Made by a program: the position numbers and the translations under genes. The notes beneath the pieces were generated by a model. It made no database searches and had not been told where the DNA came from. It saw nothing but the letters and a program-made list of their open reading frames with translations. Positions 8,670-14,958 of a stretch of 21,794 nt of DNA are shown here, in pieces (position 1 is the stretch's first letter; every line of letters begins with the position of its first letter). This DNA is from an uncultured Sutterella sp. (GTDB lineage Bacteria; Pseudomonadota; Gammaproteobacteria; Burkholderiales; Burkholderiaceae_F): the NCBI GenBank assembly GCA_937906995.1, contig CALESB010000045.1:1-21794 (forward strand), in the 5' to 3' direction.

Positions 8670-9428
8670 CTATGCATTGCTTAAATCAAAATAAATCTTT
8701 GTGTAGTTAACTTGTCCACGATTAATTCGATACTCGACAGGTTTATGTCCAAAAGTGTAGGAAATACGGTCTGTTCTTAAAGTCTCAAATCCATTGGGGA
8801 CTTGTATGGTAGAAGCGATTTCTGCCGAAACCTTTTCATAGCAAGTCGAGCACCGTTGGTTGACGATAACTACGCCAAATTCTCGATCGAAGAATTGGTA
8901 GAAGGAGTCTTTCTTATCAAAAGAGTCTAAAAAACGCTGGTAGGTTAAGCCTTTAAATTCTTTTGCAATTAAGAAACTTTCATCAATAGAAACAAGCTTT
9001 TCAGCATTGTTGTAAGTATGATACCAGTGACGAATGATATGAATAAACTCGCAATCTTTATCAACCATCAGTGAACGGGTAATAAATTCTGGCGCAGTCG
9101 TATTTTCAAAAAGAACCAAGTTGCCTTTAGTACCTCTAACCCGTCCTTCTAGATCTCGGAAAATGTGAAAAGCATTCCAATAACCAGCGCCTTTATACGT
9201 TTTCACAAAGGTGCCGATTCCTTCTTTTCTCAAAATCAATCCGTCATTAACAAGTGAGTCAATGGCTTTTCTAATGGTTCCAATGGACACATCAAATTGT
9301 GAGGCGAGAACCGGTTCAGTAGGAATTTGCTGGCCAGGCCGCCAATCCCCAGATTGAATTCGAGACAAAAGAATTTGTCTAACCTGCATATAAAGAGGGC
9401 TTCTAGAAATGGGAGGAATCTTCTCCAT
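8670..9428 (-). CDS. GntR-family (HutC/UTRA) transcriptional regulator, 252 aa
   Basis: DNA-binding regulator with a small-molecule sensor domain. The winged helix-turn-helix covers about residues 8-76: SPLYMQVRQILLSRIQSGDW, then IPTEPVLASQFDVSIGTIRK containing the recognition helix, and LRKEGIGTFV as the wing. The rest, about 95-248, fits a UTRA ligand-binding domain (FIHIIRHWYH, the central DESFLIA segment, and RISYTFGHKPVEYRINRGQV at the end). The length is normal for HutC-subfamily members. It is divergent from the peptidase-carrier operon across a 110-base gap containing a 6-4-6 palindrome, so it most likely represses that operon until its substrate or product is present. This family usually acts locally; the ligand is unknown. 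Confidence 0.88.
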   Translation of the reverse strand: MEKIPPISRSPLYMQVRQILLSRIQSGDWRPGQQIPTEPVLASQFDVSIGTIRKAIDSLVNDGLILRKEGIGTFVKTYKGAGYWNAFHIFRDLEGRVRGTKGNLVLFENTTAPEFITRSLMVDKDCEFIHIIRHWYHTYNNAEKLVSIDESFLIAKEFKGLTYQRFLDSFDKKDSFYQFFDREFGVVIVNQRCSTCYEKVSAEIASTIQVPNGFETLRTDRISYTFGHKPVEYRINRGQVNYTKIYFDLSNA

Positions 9429-9448
9429 ATATCACCGCCACAAGGTTA

Positions 9449-9464
9449 AATCATATACATGATT
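9449..9464. promoter_or_regulatory. Palindrome AATCAT-ATAC-ATGATT, candidate GntR-type operator
   Basis: Perfect 6-base arms around a 4-base centre lie 20 bases upstream of the regulator's ATG and 75 bases upstream of the peptidase ATG. Dimeric HutC-type regulators bind short palindromes of about this size in such divergent regions. The site could control both directions. I see no convincing promoter hexamers to anchor it. Confidence 0.45.
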
Positions 9465-9538
9465 GATGATAGAGCACTGTTATTTAACTCGTTACATCAT
9501 AGACCTAAACTGAAGGGGTGACTTTTAGGAGAAACACC

Positions 9539-10807
9539 ATGTCAAATCATATTCCACCCCTTGATTCATCGATATATGCGCAAGTAGAAGCTTTAATGCA
9601 ATCTCCTACTGTTGCTAAAGCATTACAAATTGCAGTCGATGAAACGGAATTTAGTATGCAAGAGCAGGTTGAAATCTGCGAAATACCGGCTCCGACGTTT
9701 GAGGAGCAGGTTCGTGCTCAGGAGATGCTCAAACGCATGAAGGCATACGGTCTGAAGGATGTTCAGATTGACGAAATTGGTAATGTTATTGGGTTTAGAG
9801 CAGGTAAGGGACAAGGACCTGTTCTTGCAATTGGGGCTCATATGGATACGGTTTTTCCTGCTGGAACCGATGTTACTGTGCGCCAAGAGGGTAATCGCTA
9901 TTATGCACCGGGCATTGGAGATAACTGTTCTGGCCTTCGTGCATTTTTACAAGTGATTCGTTCGTTGAATGAAGCTAATGTTGAAACAGAAGGTGATCTT
10001 TATTTTGTTGCCACAGTAGGGGAAGAAGGACTAGGTGATATTCGAGGTGCGAAACACTTCATGGCGCATCACCAAGTAGATGGTTTTATTGCTATTGATA
10101 ACACGGATATTGGTCGCATACTGCGTGGTGCGGTTGGTTCTCGTCGCTATCGAATGACGATTGTTGGCCCCGGCGGCCACTCTTACAGTGAGTTTGGTGT
10201 TGTTGGGAGCGCTATTCATGCAATGTGTCTAGCAGGTGCCAAAGTCGCTCATATCAAGACAATCGAAAATCCAAGAACAACTTATACATTAGGAACTATC
10301 AAAGGCGGAACAAGTGTGAATACCGTTGCACCAAGTTGTGAAGTCGAAGTGGATATGCGAAGCCTTGATCCTCAACTTCTTTCTAACTTGGAAAAGCAGA
10401 TTATTCAATGCTTTGAAGAGGGGGTCAAAGAGGAAAATGAACTGTGGAACATTACGAATCCAGACTATCAGGTGAAGTTAATTAAAACTCCCATTGGTGA
10501 TCGACCCGCAGGACTTAGACCAGAAAACTGTCCAGTATTGCAGGCATCACGCTCTGCGTTAAAAGCATTGGGTTTAGAGCTTACCGATTACGGCTTATCT
10601 TCAACAGATGCAAATGCTGCTTTAGGGCTTGGGTTGCCGGCAACTTGCTTGTCATCAGGGGGATTCCAAGATAAGTGTCATACCGTTAATGAATACTTCG
10701 ATAAGGTCAATATTCATCAAGGGCCACAGCTTTTGATTTTAACGGCAGTTGCATTAGTAGGTACTGATGGTTTTAAACCGATATTAAATCAATCTGTTAA
10801 GCATTAG
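9539..10807 (+). CDS. M20-family metallopeptidase (PepT/carboxypeptidase-like), 422 aa
   Basis: Cytoplasmic zinc hydrolase that probably cleaves a small peptide or N-acylated amino acid. The start at ATG 9539 is fixed by AGGAGA (9527-9532); a GTG at 9518 in frame precedes that site. Metal and catalytic residues of the M20 family are all visible: H101 and D103 in GAHMDTV, the bridging D128 in GIGDNCSGL, E162-E163 in VGEEGLGD, D187 or D190 in AIDNTDIG, and H381 near the end in DKCHTVNEY. The middle portion, about 200-320, is the lid/dimerisation domain. There is no signal peptide. It is followed after 24 bases by a DcuC-type carrier with its own strong ribosome site, so import and hydrolysis of one substrate are likely linked. 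Exact substrate cannot be inferred; 'peptidase T' should be taken loosely. Confidence 0.88.
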   Translation: MSNHIPPLDSSIYAQVEALMQSPTVAKALQIAVDETEFSMQEQVEICEIPAPTFEEQVRAQEMLKRMKAYGLKDVQIDEIGNVIGFRAGKGQGPVLAIGAHMDTVFPAGTDVTVRQEGNRYYAPGIGDNCSGLRAFLQVIRSLNEANVETEGDLYFVATVGEEGLGDIRGAKHFMAHHQVDGFIAIDNTDIGRILRGAVGSRRYRMTIVGPGGHSYSEFGVVGSAIHAMCLAGAKVAHIKTIENPRTTYTLGTIKGGTSVNTVAPSCEVEVDMRSLDPQLLSNLEKQIIQCFEEGVKEENELWNITNPDYQVKLIKTPIGDRPAGLRPENCPVLQASRSALKALGLELTDYGLSSTDANAALGLGLPATCLSSGGFQDKCHTVNEYFDKVNIHQGPQLLILTAVALVGTDGFKPILNQSVKH

Positions 10808-10831
10808 TAATAAAGCTAAACAGGAGGTCGT

Positions 10832-12211
10832 ATGTTTGGCGTACTACTTGTTCTACTTTCAGTCATTGTTATTTGTGTACTGATTGTTAAAAAATTCTAT
10901 CCAGCTTGGTCACTATTCGTTGTTGGCTTAGTGACTGTTCTAATCGTTGCATTGGTTACAGGAGATCCAGTTGCTACAGGAAAGAAAGCAACAGGTTTCT
11001 TGGGCTTCGATATTTTGGGGATCTTTAGCAATTTGCTGACTTCTCGAACCGGTGGTCTTGGTATGAACATCATGATTATCGGTGGCTTCGGTTATTACAT
11101 GAGTAAGATCGGAGCAACGAGTGCTTTGGTTCATGTTTGCACGAAGCCAATGTCATTAATTAATTCGCCGTACATCATTATGGTGTTAGGTTGTGTGGTT
11201 GGCCAATGCTTAAATGTTGTGCTGGGTTCCGCCGTCGGCTTGGCTATTTTGATGATGGTCACCGTTTATCCATTGATGTTAAGTGCTGGGGTTAGTCGTC
11301 AATCCGCATGTGCTTCTGTTGCAATGACTGGCGCATTTGGTTTGAGTCCTTTGGGTGCAAATAACTTGATGTCAACTAAGCTCACAGGTATTCATGTGAT
11401 GAACATTTTTGTTGACTATCAATTGGTCATTGCACCGGTTGTATTGGTCATTATCTGTATTGTTCATTACTTTGTTCAACGCTACTTTGATAAAAAGGAT
11501 TTAGCTAGTGGTCACATCACCGCAGCAGACTTCGTAACAAAGGATTTGTCAGAAGCAGATAAAAGCGAAAAGGCCCCTGCTTACTACGCTATCTTCCCGT
11601 TAGTGCCGTTAGCATTCCTATTTATCTTCTCACCTTTAGTCTACGATGGCATTAAATTGGACATCATCACCGCTGTGATGGCTTCCATGATTATCACCTT
11701 TGTTATCGACTGTATTAATCGGAGAAATTTAAAAGAGTCATTTGCAAACATCAAAGTCTTCTTCGAGGGTATGGGTAAGATTTTCAGCTCCACTGTTGTG
11801 TTGATTGTTTGCGCTGAAATGTTTGCAGCAGGTCTTACACGATCCGGTGGTATTGCCACTCTCATCGATGCTGCTAGCAATTTTGGAGGTGGTTATCTGA
11901 TTGTTTATGCCGTTATGTTCGCCATCATTGGTTTATCGACGTTTGTAATGGGTTCGGGCAATGCAGCCTTCTTTAGCTTTGCTCCAATGATTCCAGGAAT
12001 TTGCCAGGCGGTCGGTGGTAATGCTCAATGGATGTTAACGGGTATGCAATTGTCTTCTGGTTGTATTCGTTCCATGAGTCCGATTTCTGGCTGCGTGATT
12101 GCAATTTCCGGTCTAGCTAATATTTCTCCATTTGAAATTGTTCGTCGTACAGCAATACCGATGTTAACGGGCTTTGTCTGTATTTTTATCATGTCTAGTA
12201 TCTTAGCCTAG
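10832..12211 (+). CDS. dcuC: DcuC-family anaerobic C4-dicarboxylate carrier, 459 aa
   Basis: Polytopic inner-membrane carrier of the DcuC family, which in Escherichia coli exports succinate and exchanges C4-dicarboxylates. The length (459) matches the ~460 residues of E. coli DcuC, and several blocks follow it: a GGLGMNIMIIGGF segment around 70-85, INSPYIIMV, GVSRQSACASVA, the short loop with AYYAIFPLVP, GSGNAAFF, and SPISGCVIAISGLANISPFE near the end. About 12 hydrophobic segments are visible. AGGAGG (10822-10827) gives a strong start. Because it is coupled to an M20 peptidase and a GntR regulator, the real cargo may be an aspartyl- or glutamyl-containing compound, or the dicarboxylic amino acid product, and not succinate. 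Family assignment is firm; substrate is inferred. Confidence 0.85.
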   Translation: MFGVLLVLLSVIVICVLIVKKFYPAWSLFVVGLVTVLIVALVTGDPVATGKKATGFLGFDILGIFSNLLTSRTGGLGMNIMIIGGFGYYMSKIGATSALVHVCTKPMSLINSPYIIMVLGCVVGQCLNVVLGSAVGLAILMMVTVYPLMLSAGVSRQSACASVAMTGAFGLSPLGANNLMSTKLTGIHVMNIFVDYQLVIAPVVLVIICIVHYFVQRYFDKKDLASGHITAADFVTKDLSEADKSEKAPAYYAIFPLVPLAFLFIFSPLVYDGIKLDIITAVMASMIITFVIDCINRRNLKESFANIKVFFEGMGKIFSSTVVLIVCAEMFAAGLTRSGGIATLIDAASNFGGGYLIVYAVMFAIIGLSTFVMGSGNAAFFSFAPMIPGICQAVGGNAQWMLTGMQLSSGCIRSMSPISGCVIAISGLANISPFEIVRRTAIPMLTGFVCIFIMSSILA

Positions 12212-12228
12212 AGACTTTACAGCTCATC

Positions 12229-12265
12229 AGCTCACAGAGGTTCCAAGAACTTTTGTGAGCTTTTT
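12229..12265 (+). terminator. Strong Rho-independent terminator after the carrier gene
   Basis: Arms AGCTCACA (12229-12236) and TGTGAGCT (12254-12261) continue inward through G.T, A-T, G.T, G-C, T-A, T-A and C-G pairs to a three-base loop, giving a ~15-pair hairpin. It runs into TTTTTG. It starts 18 bases after the stop codon and closes the peptidase-carrier operon. Confidence 0.85.
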
Positions 12266-12360
12266 GTCTACAGCTTATGTAAGCCCATACCCAATCTCTG
12301 GTCGTTCGCATTGACTTCATGATCAAAAGCGTGTGGAAAGCGTGAAGGAAGTGCCAGTTT

Positions 12361-12576
12361 ATGACTATCGAGCAAATAGTGGAGCGAGCGCAGTGTTCGG
12401 CTTTAACAGTATCCAAGGTAGAAAAAGGTGTTCCAACTGTAGCAATGGGGACATATTTGCGGGTTTTATATACTCTTCAATTAGCTGATGACATTGACTT
12501 ATTGGCCAAAAATGATCCCTTAGGGAGTGATATTCAAGACATTGAACTGAGGAAGCGCGCCTCCGGGAGTAGGTAA
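12361..12576 (+). pseudogene. Truncated XRE/HipB-like helix-turn-helix regulator, 71 codons
   Basis: The 71-residue frame contains the end of an XRE-type HTH (MTIEQIVERAQCSALTVSKV, then EKGVPTVAMGTYLRVLYTLQ) and the typical tail NDPLGSDIQDIELRKR seen in HipB-like partners of HipA kinases. The first helix is missing. Reading upstream in the same frame gives MIKSVWKA, a TGA at 12343-12345, then RKCQF running into the frame, which looks like the lost first helix interrupted by a nonsense codon (ancestral start perhaps 12319). GAAGGAAG at 12344-12351 could still drive initiation at 12361, so a short protein may be made, but it would probably not fold as a normal DNA-binding domain. No hipA follows; the next gene is an AAA ATPase. 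Confidence 0.6.
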
Positions 12577-12693
12577 AGAGAAGTTTGTTGTAGAGGGTTG
12601 GCGGATCGAACTTAGCAGAATTTGGCTTGACATAGAATTTGTTCATTTCTTTGATATTTAGAATACGTCACTTACAGCAATTTAAATTACAAG

Positions 12694-12722
12694 TTGAGAG
12701 AAAAAGTATCCTATCTTGCAAT
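12694..12722 (+). promoter_or_regulatory. Candidate promoter of the AAA ATPase gene
   Basis: TTGAGA (12694-12699) and TGCAAT (12717-12722) are spaced by 17 bases, with the ATG about 36 bases downstream. The -35 match is good and the -10 moderate. This would let the ATPase be transcribed independently of the decayed regulator upstream. Confidence 0.35.
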
Positions 12723-12758
12723 AAATCATATATGCTACAAAGAATAGGAGTACGGATC

Positions 12759-14048
12759 ATGTTATTACGATTTTTATTAAATAACTGGACGTCTTATAAA
12801 GAAGACACGGAGTTGAGCTTACTGGCAACTGCTGAAAAACAACATGCAGAGACTTTGTCATCTGTAAAAAAATTTCGACTCAAGCTCCTTCCGCTTACTG
12901 CAATATATGGTGCCAATGCGTCAGGGAAAAGTAATTTAGTTGAAGCTCTTGCATTTGTTAAGGCTTATGTATTGCAAGGTGTTGGTATCAATGATGCTAT
13001 TCCAGTAAAGCGCTTTAAATTAGATGATTTAGGAACGCAAAAGCCTTTAACCATTGAGCTGGATCTTCTAATTAATGAGTTGATCTATGAATTTGCTTTC
13101 TCTGTTACTCCTGATCGAGTGGTATCAGAGAGTCTTCATCGAGTGAATAGTACTTCTCGGAAAATGTTATATCGCCGAGTTGGTCAGGAATTTGTGTTAG
13201 GAGAGGGACTCAAAGAGCGCGAACTACTCAATTTCTCAACCAAAACAACAAGAGCAAATACATTATTTTTAACAAATACTGTGCTCCAAGCCATCCCAAC
13301 CTTTAAGGAGGTATTTGACTGGTTTGAAAAACAATTGGTGATTGTTACGCCTTACACAATGTTCGGACCGGTGAATCGCATAATTGACAAATCGGACCCC
13401 TTGTCCAAGAGTGTTTCTCAACTTTTGGTGGAGTTTGGTACAGGAGTGGAGCGCTTAGAAGGTCAAGAAATTGATTTGTCATCGGTTCCTCTTTCGACAG
13501 AGAATTTAAAAGCTTTACAAACTCAGCTTAAAGATGGAGAAAAGTCTGTTATACGCCATCCGTGGCTAACTTCTGCCATTGTTTTGTATAAGCAAGGCGA
13601 CGAAATTAAAGCCAAAAAGGTCATTGCTAAGCATCGGAAAGCGGATGGAACCGAAGTGGCATTTTCATTAGATGAGGAGTCAGATGGAACGAATAGACTA
13701 GTGGATTTAGCTCCCTCCTTATTAATGCTTTGTCAGCCGAAGCTCCCGACAGTTGTAGTGATTGATGAGTTGGACAGAAGCCTTCATACCTTGGTGACTC
13801 AAGAGTGTTTAAAGAGATTTTTGGATCATTGTGGTCAAGACAATCGAAATCAATTGATTTTTACAACTCAGGACGTTCAGTTGATGGATCAGAAGTTATT
13901 GCGTAGAGATGAAATTTGGGTTTCAGAAAAGAACTCAAACGGGGAGTCTACTCTGGTTGCTTTTAGTGAATTTAAAGATATCCGGAGCGATAACAATTTG
14001 ATTAATAACTATTTATTAGGACGTTTGGGAGGTTTACCAAATATTTAG
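12759..14048 (+). CDS. AAA family ATPase (AAA_15/AAA_21, COG1106 type), 429 aa, possible defence protein
   Basis: ABC/SMC-like ATPase of the type often annotated as abortive-infection or RloA-like ATP-binding protein. ATG 12759 is preceded by AGGAG (12746-12750); the in-frame ATG at 12639 starts a 40-residue low-quality extension. Walker A is GANASGKS at 51-58, the signature-like segment EESDGTNRLVDLAPSL lies near 300-320, and Walker B is VVVIDELD around 332-339 with D336-E337, followed by RSLH. The end, from FTTQDVQLMD through RRDEIWVSEK to LLGRLGGLP, is characteristic of these proteins. No nuclease domain is fused and no rloB-like effector gene is adjacent, so it is either solitary or has lost its partner. 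It sits among decayed toxin-antitoxin and carrier genes. ATPase family is firm; defence role is inference. Confidence 0.8.
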   Translation: MLLRFLLNNWTSYKEDTELSLLATAEKQHAETLSSVKKFRLKLLPLTAIYGANASGKSNLVEALAFVKAYVLQGVGINDAIPVKRFKLDDLGTQKPLTIELDLLINELIYEFAFSVTPDRVVSESLHRVNSTSRKMLYRRVGQEFVLGEGLKERELLNFSTKTTRANTLFLTNTVLQAIPTFKEVFDWFEKQLVIVTPYTMFGPVNRIIDKSDPLSKSVSQLLVEFGTGVERLEGQEIDLSSVPLSTENLKALQTQLKDGEKSVIRHPWLTSAIVLYKQGDEIKAKKVIAKHRKADGTEVAFSLDEESDGTNRLVDLAPSLLMLCQPKLPTVVVIDELDRSLHTLVTQECLKRFLDHCGQDNRNQLIFTTQDVQLMDQKLLRRDEIWVSEKNSNGESTLVAFSEFKDIRSDNNLINNYLLGRLGGLPNI

Positions 14049-14049
14049 A

Positions 14050-14064
14050 CCTATCATTGATAGG
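14050..14064. repeat. Short palindrome right after the ATPase stop codon
   Basis: CCTATCA and TGATAGG (14050-14056 and 14058-14064) flank a single T. As RNA it could form a six-pair hairpin with a three-base loop, but no T-run follows, so it is not a standard terminator. It may affect the 3' end of the ATPase message. Confidence 0.25.
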
Positions 14065-14171
14065 GTAAACATAGCAAAAGTACAGATTTCAATTCCCAAA
14101 ATAATTCATTTATAAGATGCAAAGATACCGTTGGGTCGGTGGAGACAGTATGTGTTTATGTACAGGCTAGA

Positions 14172-14200
14172 TACAAAAGACAAACCGCCCGAAGGCGGTT
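14172..14200 (-). terminator. Rho-independent terminator of the antitoxin gene
   Basis: On the minus strand AACCGCC-TTCG-GGCGGTT (14200-14183) forms a seven-pair stem closed by the very stable C(UUCG)G tetraloop, followed by TGTCTTTTGT. It lies just past the antitoxin stop at 14223. On the plus strand the hairpin is followed by AAAACG, so it works in the minus direction. Confidence 0.8.
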
Positions 14201-14222
14201 AAAACGAAACTAACTTCTCATT

Positions 14223-14516
14223 TTAAGAAACAATATTGTGTGAGACACTTAATTTAATACCGAGAGCTTCAAGGACAGAGAATGTAGTCTTTAATGTTGG
14301 ATTGCCTTGACCACTAAAAGAGCGATAGAGTTGCTCTCTAGCAATTCCTGTTTTTTGAGATAAAGCAGTCATGCCTTTCGCCCTTGCAACAACACCTACG
14401 GCATGTGCAATATATCCAGCATTGCCTGTTTGTAGGGCATCATCCAAAAAAGCTGCGATATCTTCGTCGGTTTCAAGATATTCTGCAGGGTCGAAGGGAG
14501 TTAAATTAATAGTCAT
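14223..14516 (-). CDS. HigA-like antitoxin (addiction-module antidote, XRE HTH), 97 aa, orphan
   Basis: The protein matches the small 'addiction module antidote' family: FDPAEYLETDEDIAAFLDDA at the N-terminus, then GVVARAKGMTALSQKTGIAR with the first HTH helices, and EQLYRSFSGQGNPTLKTTFS plus a final LEALGIKLSV helix-strand. The length is typical (~95-100 aa). It would normally bind and neutralise a RelE/HigB-type mRNA-cleaving toxin encoded immediately upstream and repress their shared operon. Here the upstream toxin gene is only a 28-codon 3' relic whose TAA abuts this ATG; AAGGAG (14528-14523) inside the relic is the ribosome site. The antitoxin is therefore intact but orphaned, and may persist as a stand-alone regulator or as protection against similar toxins. 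Confidence 0.82.
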   Translation of the reverse strand: MTINLTPFDPAEYLETDEDIAAFLDDALQTGNAGYIAHAVGVVARAKGMTALSQKTGIAREQLYRSFSGQGNPTLKTTFSVLEALGIKLSVSHNIVS

Positions 14517-14603
14517 TTAGATCTCCTTAGCTAAATTTTTAGCTTTCTTTATATCTTCTTGTGTGCGTTTATCACCCGTTAGGAAAAATCCAATTAAACC
14601 CAA
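14517..14603 (-). pseudogene. 3' relic of a RelE/HigB-type toxin gene
   Basis: Directly upstream of the antitoxin, the same strand reads LGLIGFFLTGDKRTQEDIKK followed by AKNLAKEI and TAA. This is the conserved end of addiction-module killer proteins (hydrophobic strand, then G-DK-TQ-DI-KAK). An in-frame TAG at 14604-14606 cuts it off; the eight codons before it, MSMFFKYA starting at ATG 14630, could be the preceding toxin strand, making the TAG a nonsense mutation. No toxin-like sequence is found further upstream, so the 5' part was probably deleted. The catalytic core is gone. Confidence 0.7.
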
Positions 14604-14649
14604 CTAAGCATATTTAAAAAACATACTCATTCAGACTTTTAGATTTTCT

Positions 14650-14871
14650 TTGATATTATTTGGTAAACTCATCCGCAACAACACCTCGCAAGCCTATGTC
14701 TGTAATTTTGCAGTTATGCTCACACGGCGAGTTTTTTTGTATGCCTTTGACCGTACGGGATCTATGCATATTGGCAAATATGTTCTTAACCACAGCTATC
14801 AGTTCCCAGGTTGGGTAACAACTATCAGTGTAGTTACCTATGGTTGGTTGTTGTCACGATTCTTATATTAA
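14650..14871 (+). pseudogene. 3' relic of a DcuA/DcuB-type C4-dicarboxylate carrier gene
   Basis: An open frame of 73 codons, without a good start or ribosome site, ends with FDRTGSMHIGKYVLNHSYQF then PGWVTTISVVTYGWLLSRF. This closely resembles the C-terminus of DcuA/DcuB carriers, where a D-TG--RIGKF/YV-NH--F-PG block is followed by the last membrane segment. The resemblance starts at about base 14737; the ~29 codons before it do not match. Intact DcuA/B carriers have ~430-445 residues, so about nine-tenths are missing. It lies on the strand opposite to the toxin relic and next to it, marking a deletion junction in this stretch (14517-14958), which otherwise holds only a terminator. Confidence 0.6.
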
Positions 14872-14906
14872 TTTTCATCAAAATAATTGATATTTCTGAG
14901 CTCATA

Positions 14907-14932
14907 AAAGCGGCGAGAACTTTTCCTCGCCG
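14907..14932 (-). terminator. Terminator after the aminopeptidase P gene, possibly bidirectional
   Basis: Seven-pair arms CGGCGAG (14911-14917) and CTCGCCG (14926-14932) surround eight bases. On the minus strand, behind the aminopeptidase stop at 14959, the stem is followed by CTTTTAT. On the plus strand TCTCCATTTTT follows, so it may once also have ended the dcu gene that survives as a relic upstream. Confidence 0.7.
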
Positions 14933-14958
14933 TCTCCATTTTTAAGGCTATAAAAGTC

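Noticed and set aside
8654..8682. Repeated 8-mer CAATGCAT at the end of the GntR-type gene (minus strand)
   Set aside because: Two copies only, one inside the coding end, with no context pointing to a binding site or duplication.
12639..12758. 40-residue N-terminal extension of the AAA ATPase
   Set aside because: AGGAG before ATG 12759 and the normal family start (MLLRFLLNNW, then the P-loop at 51) mark the real beginning; the candidate promoter also lies inside the extension.
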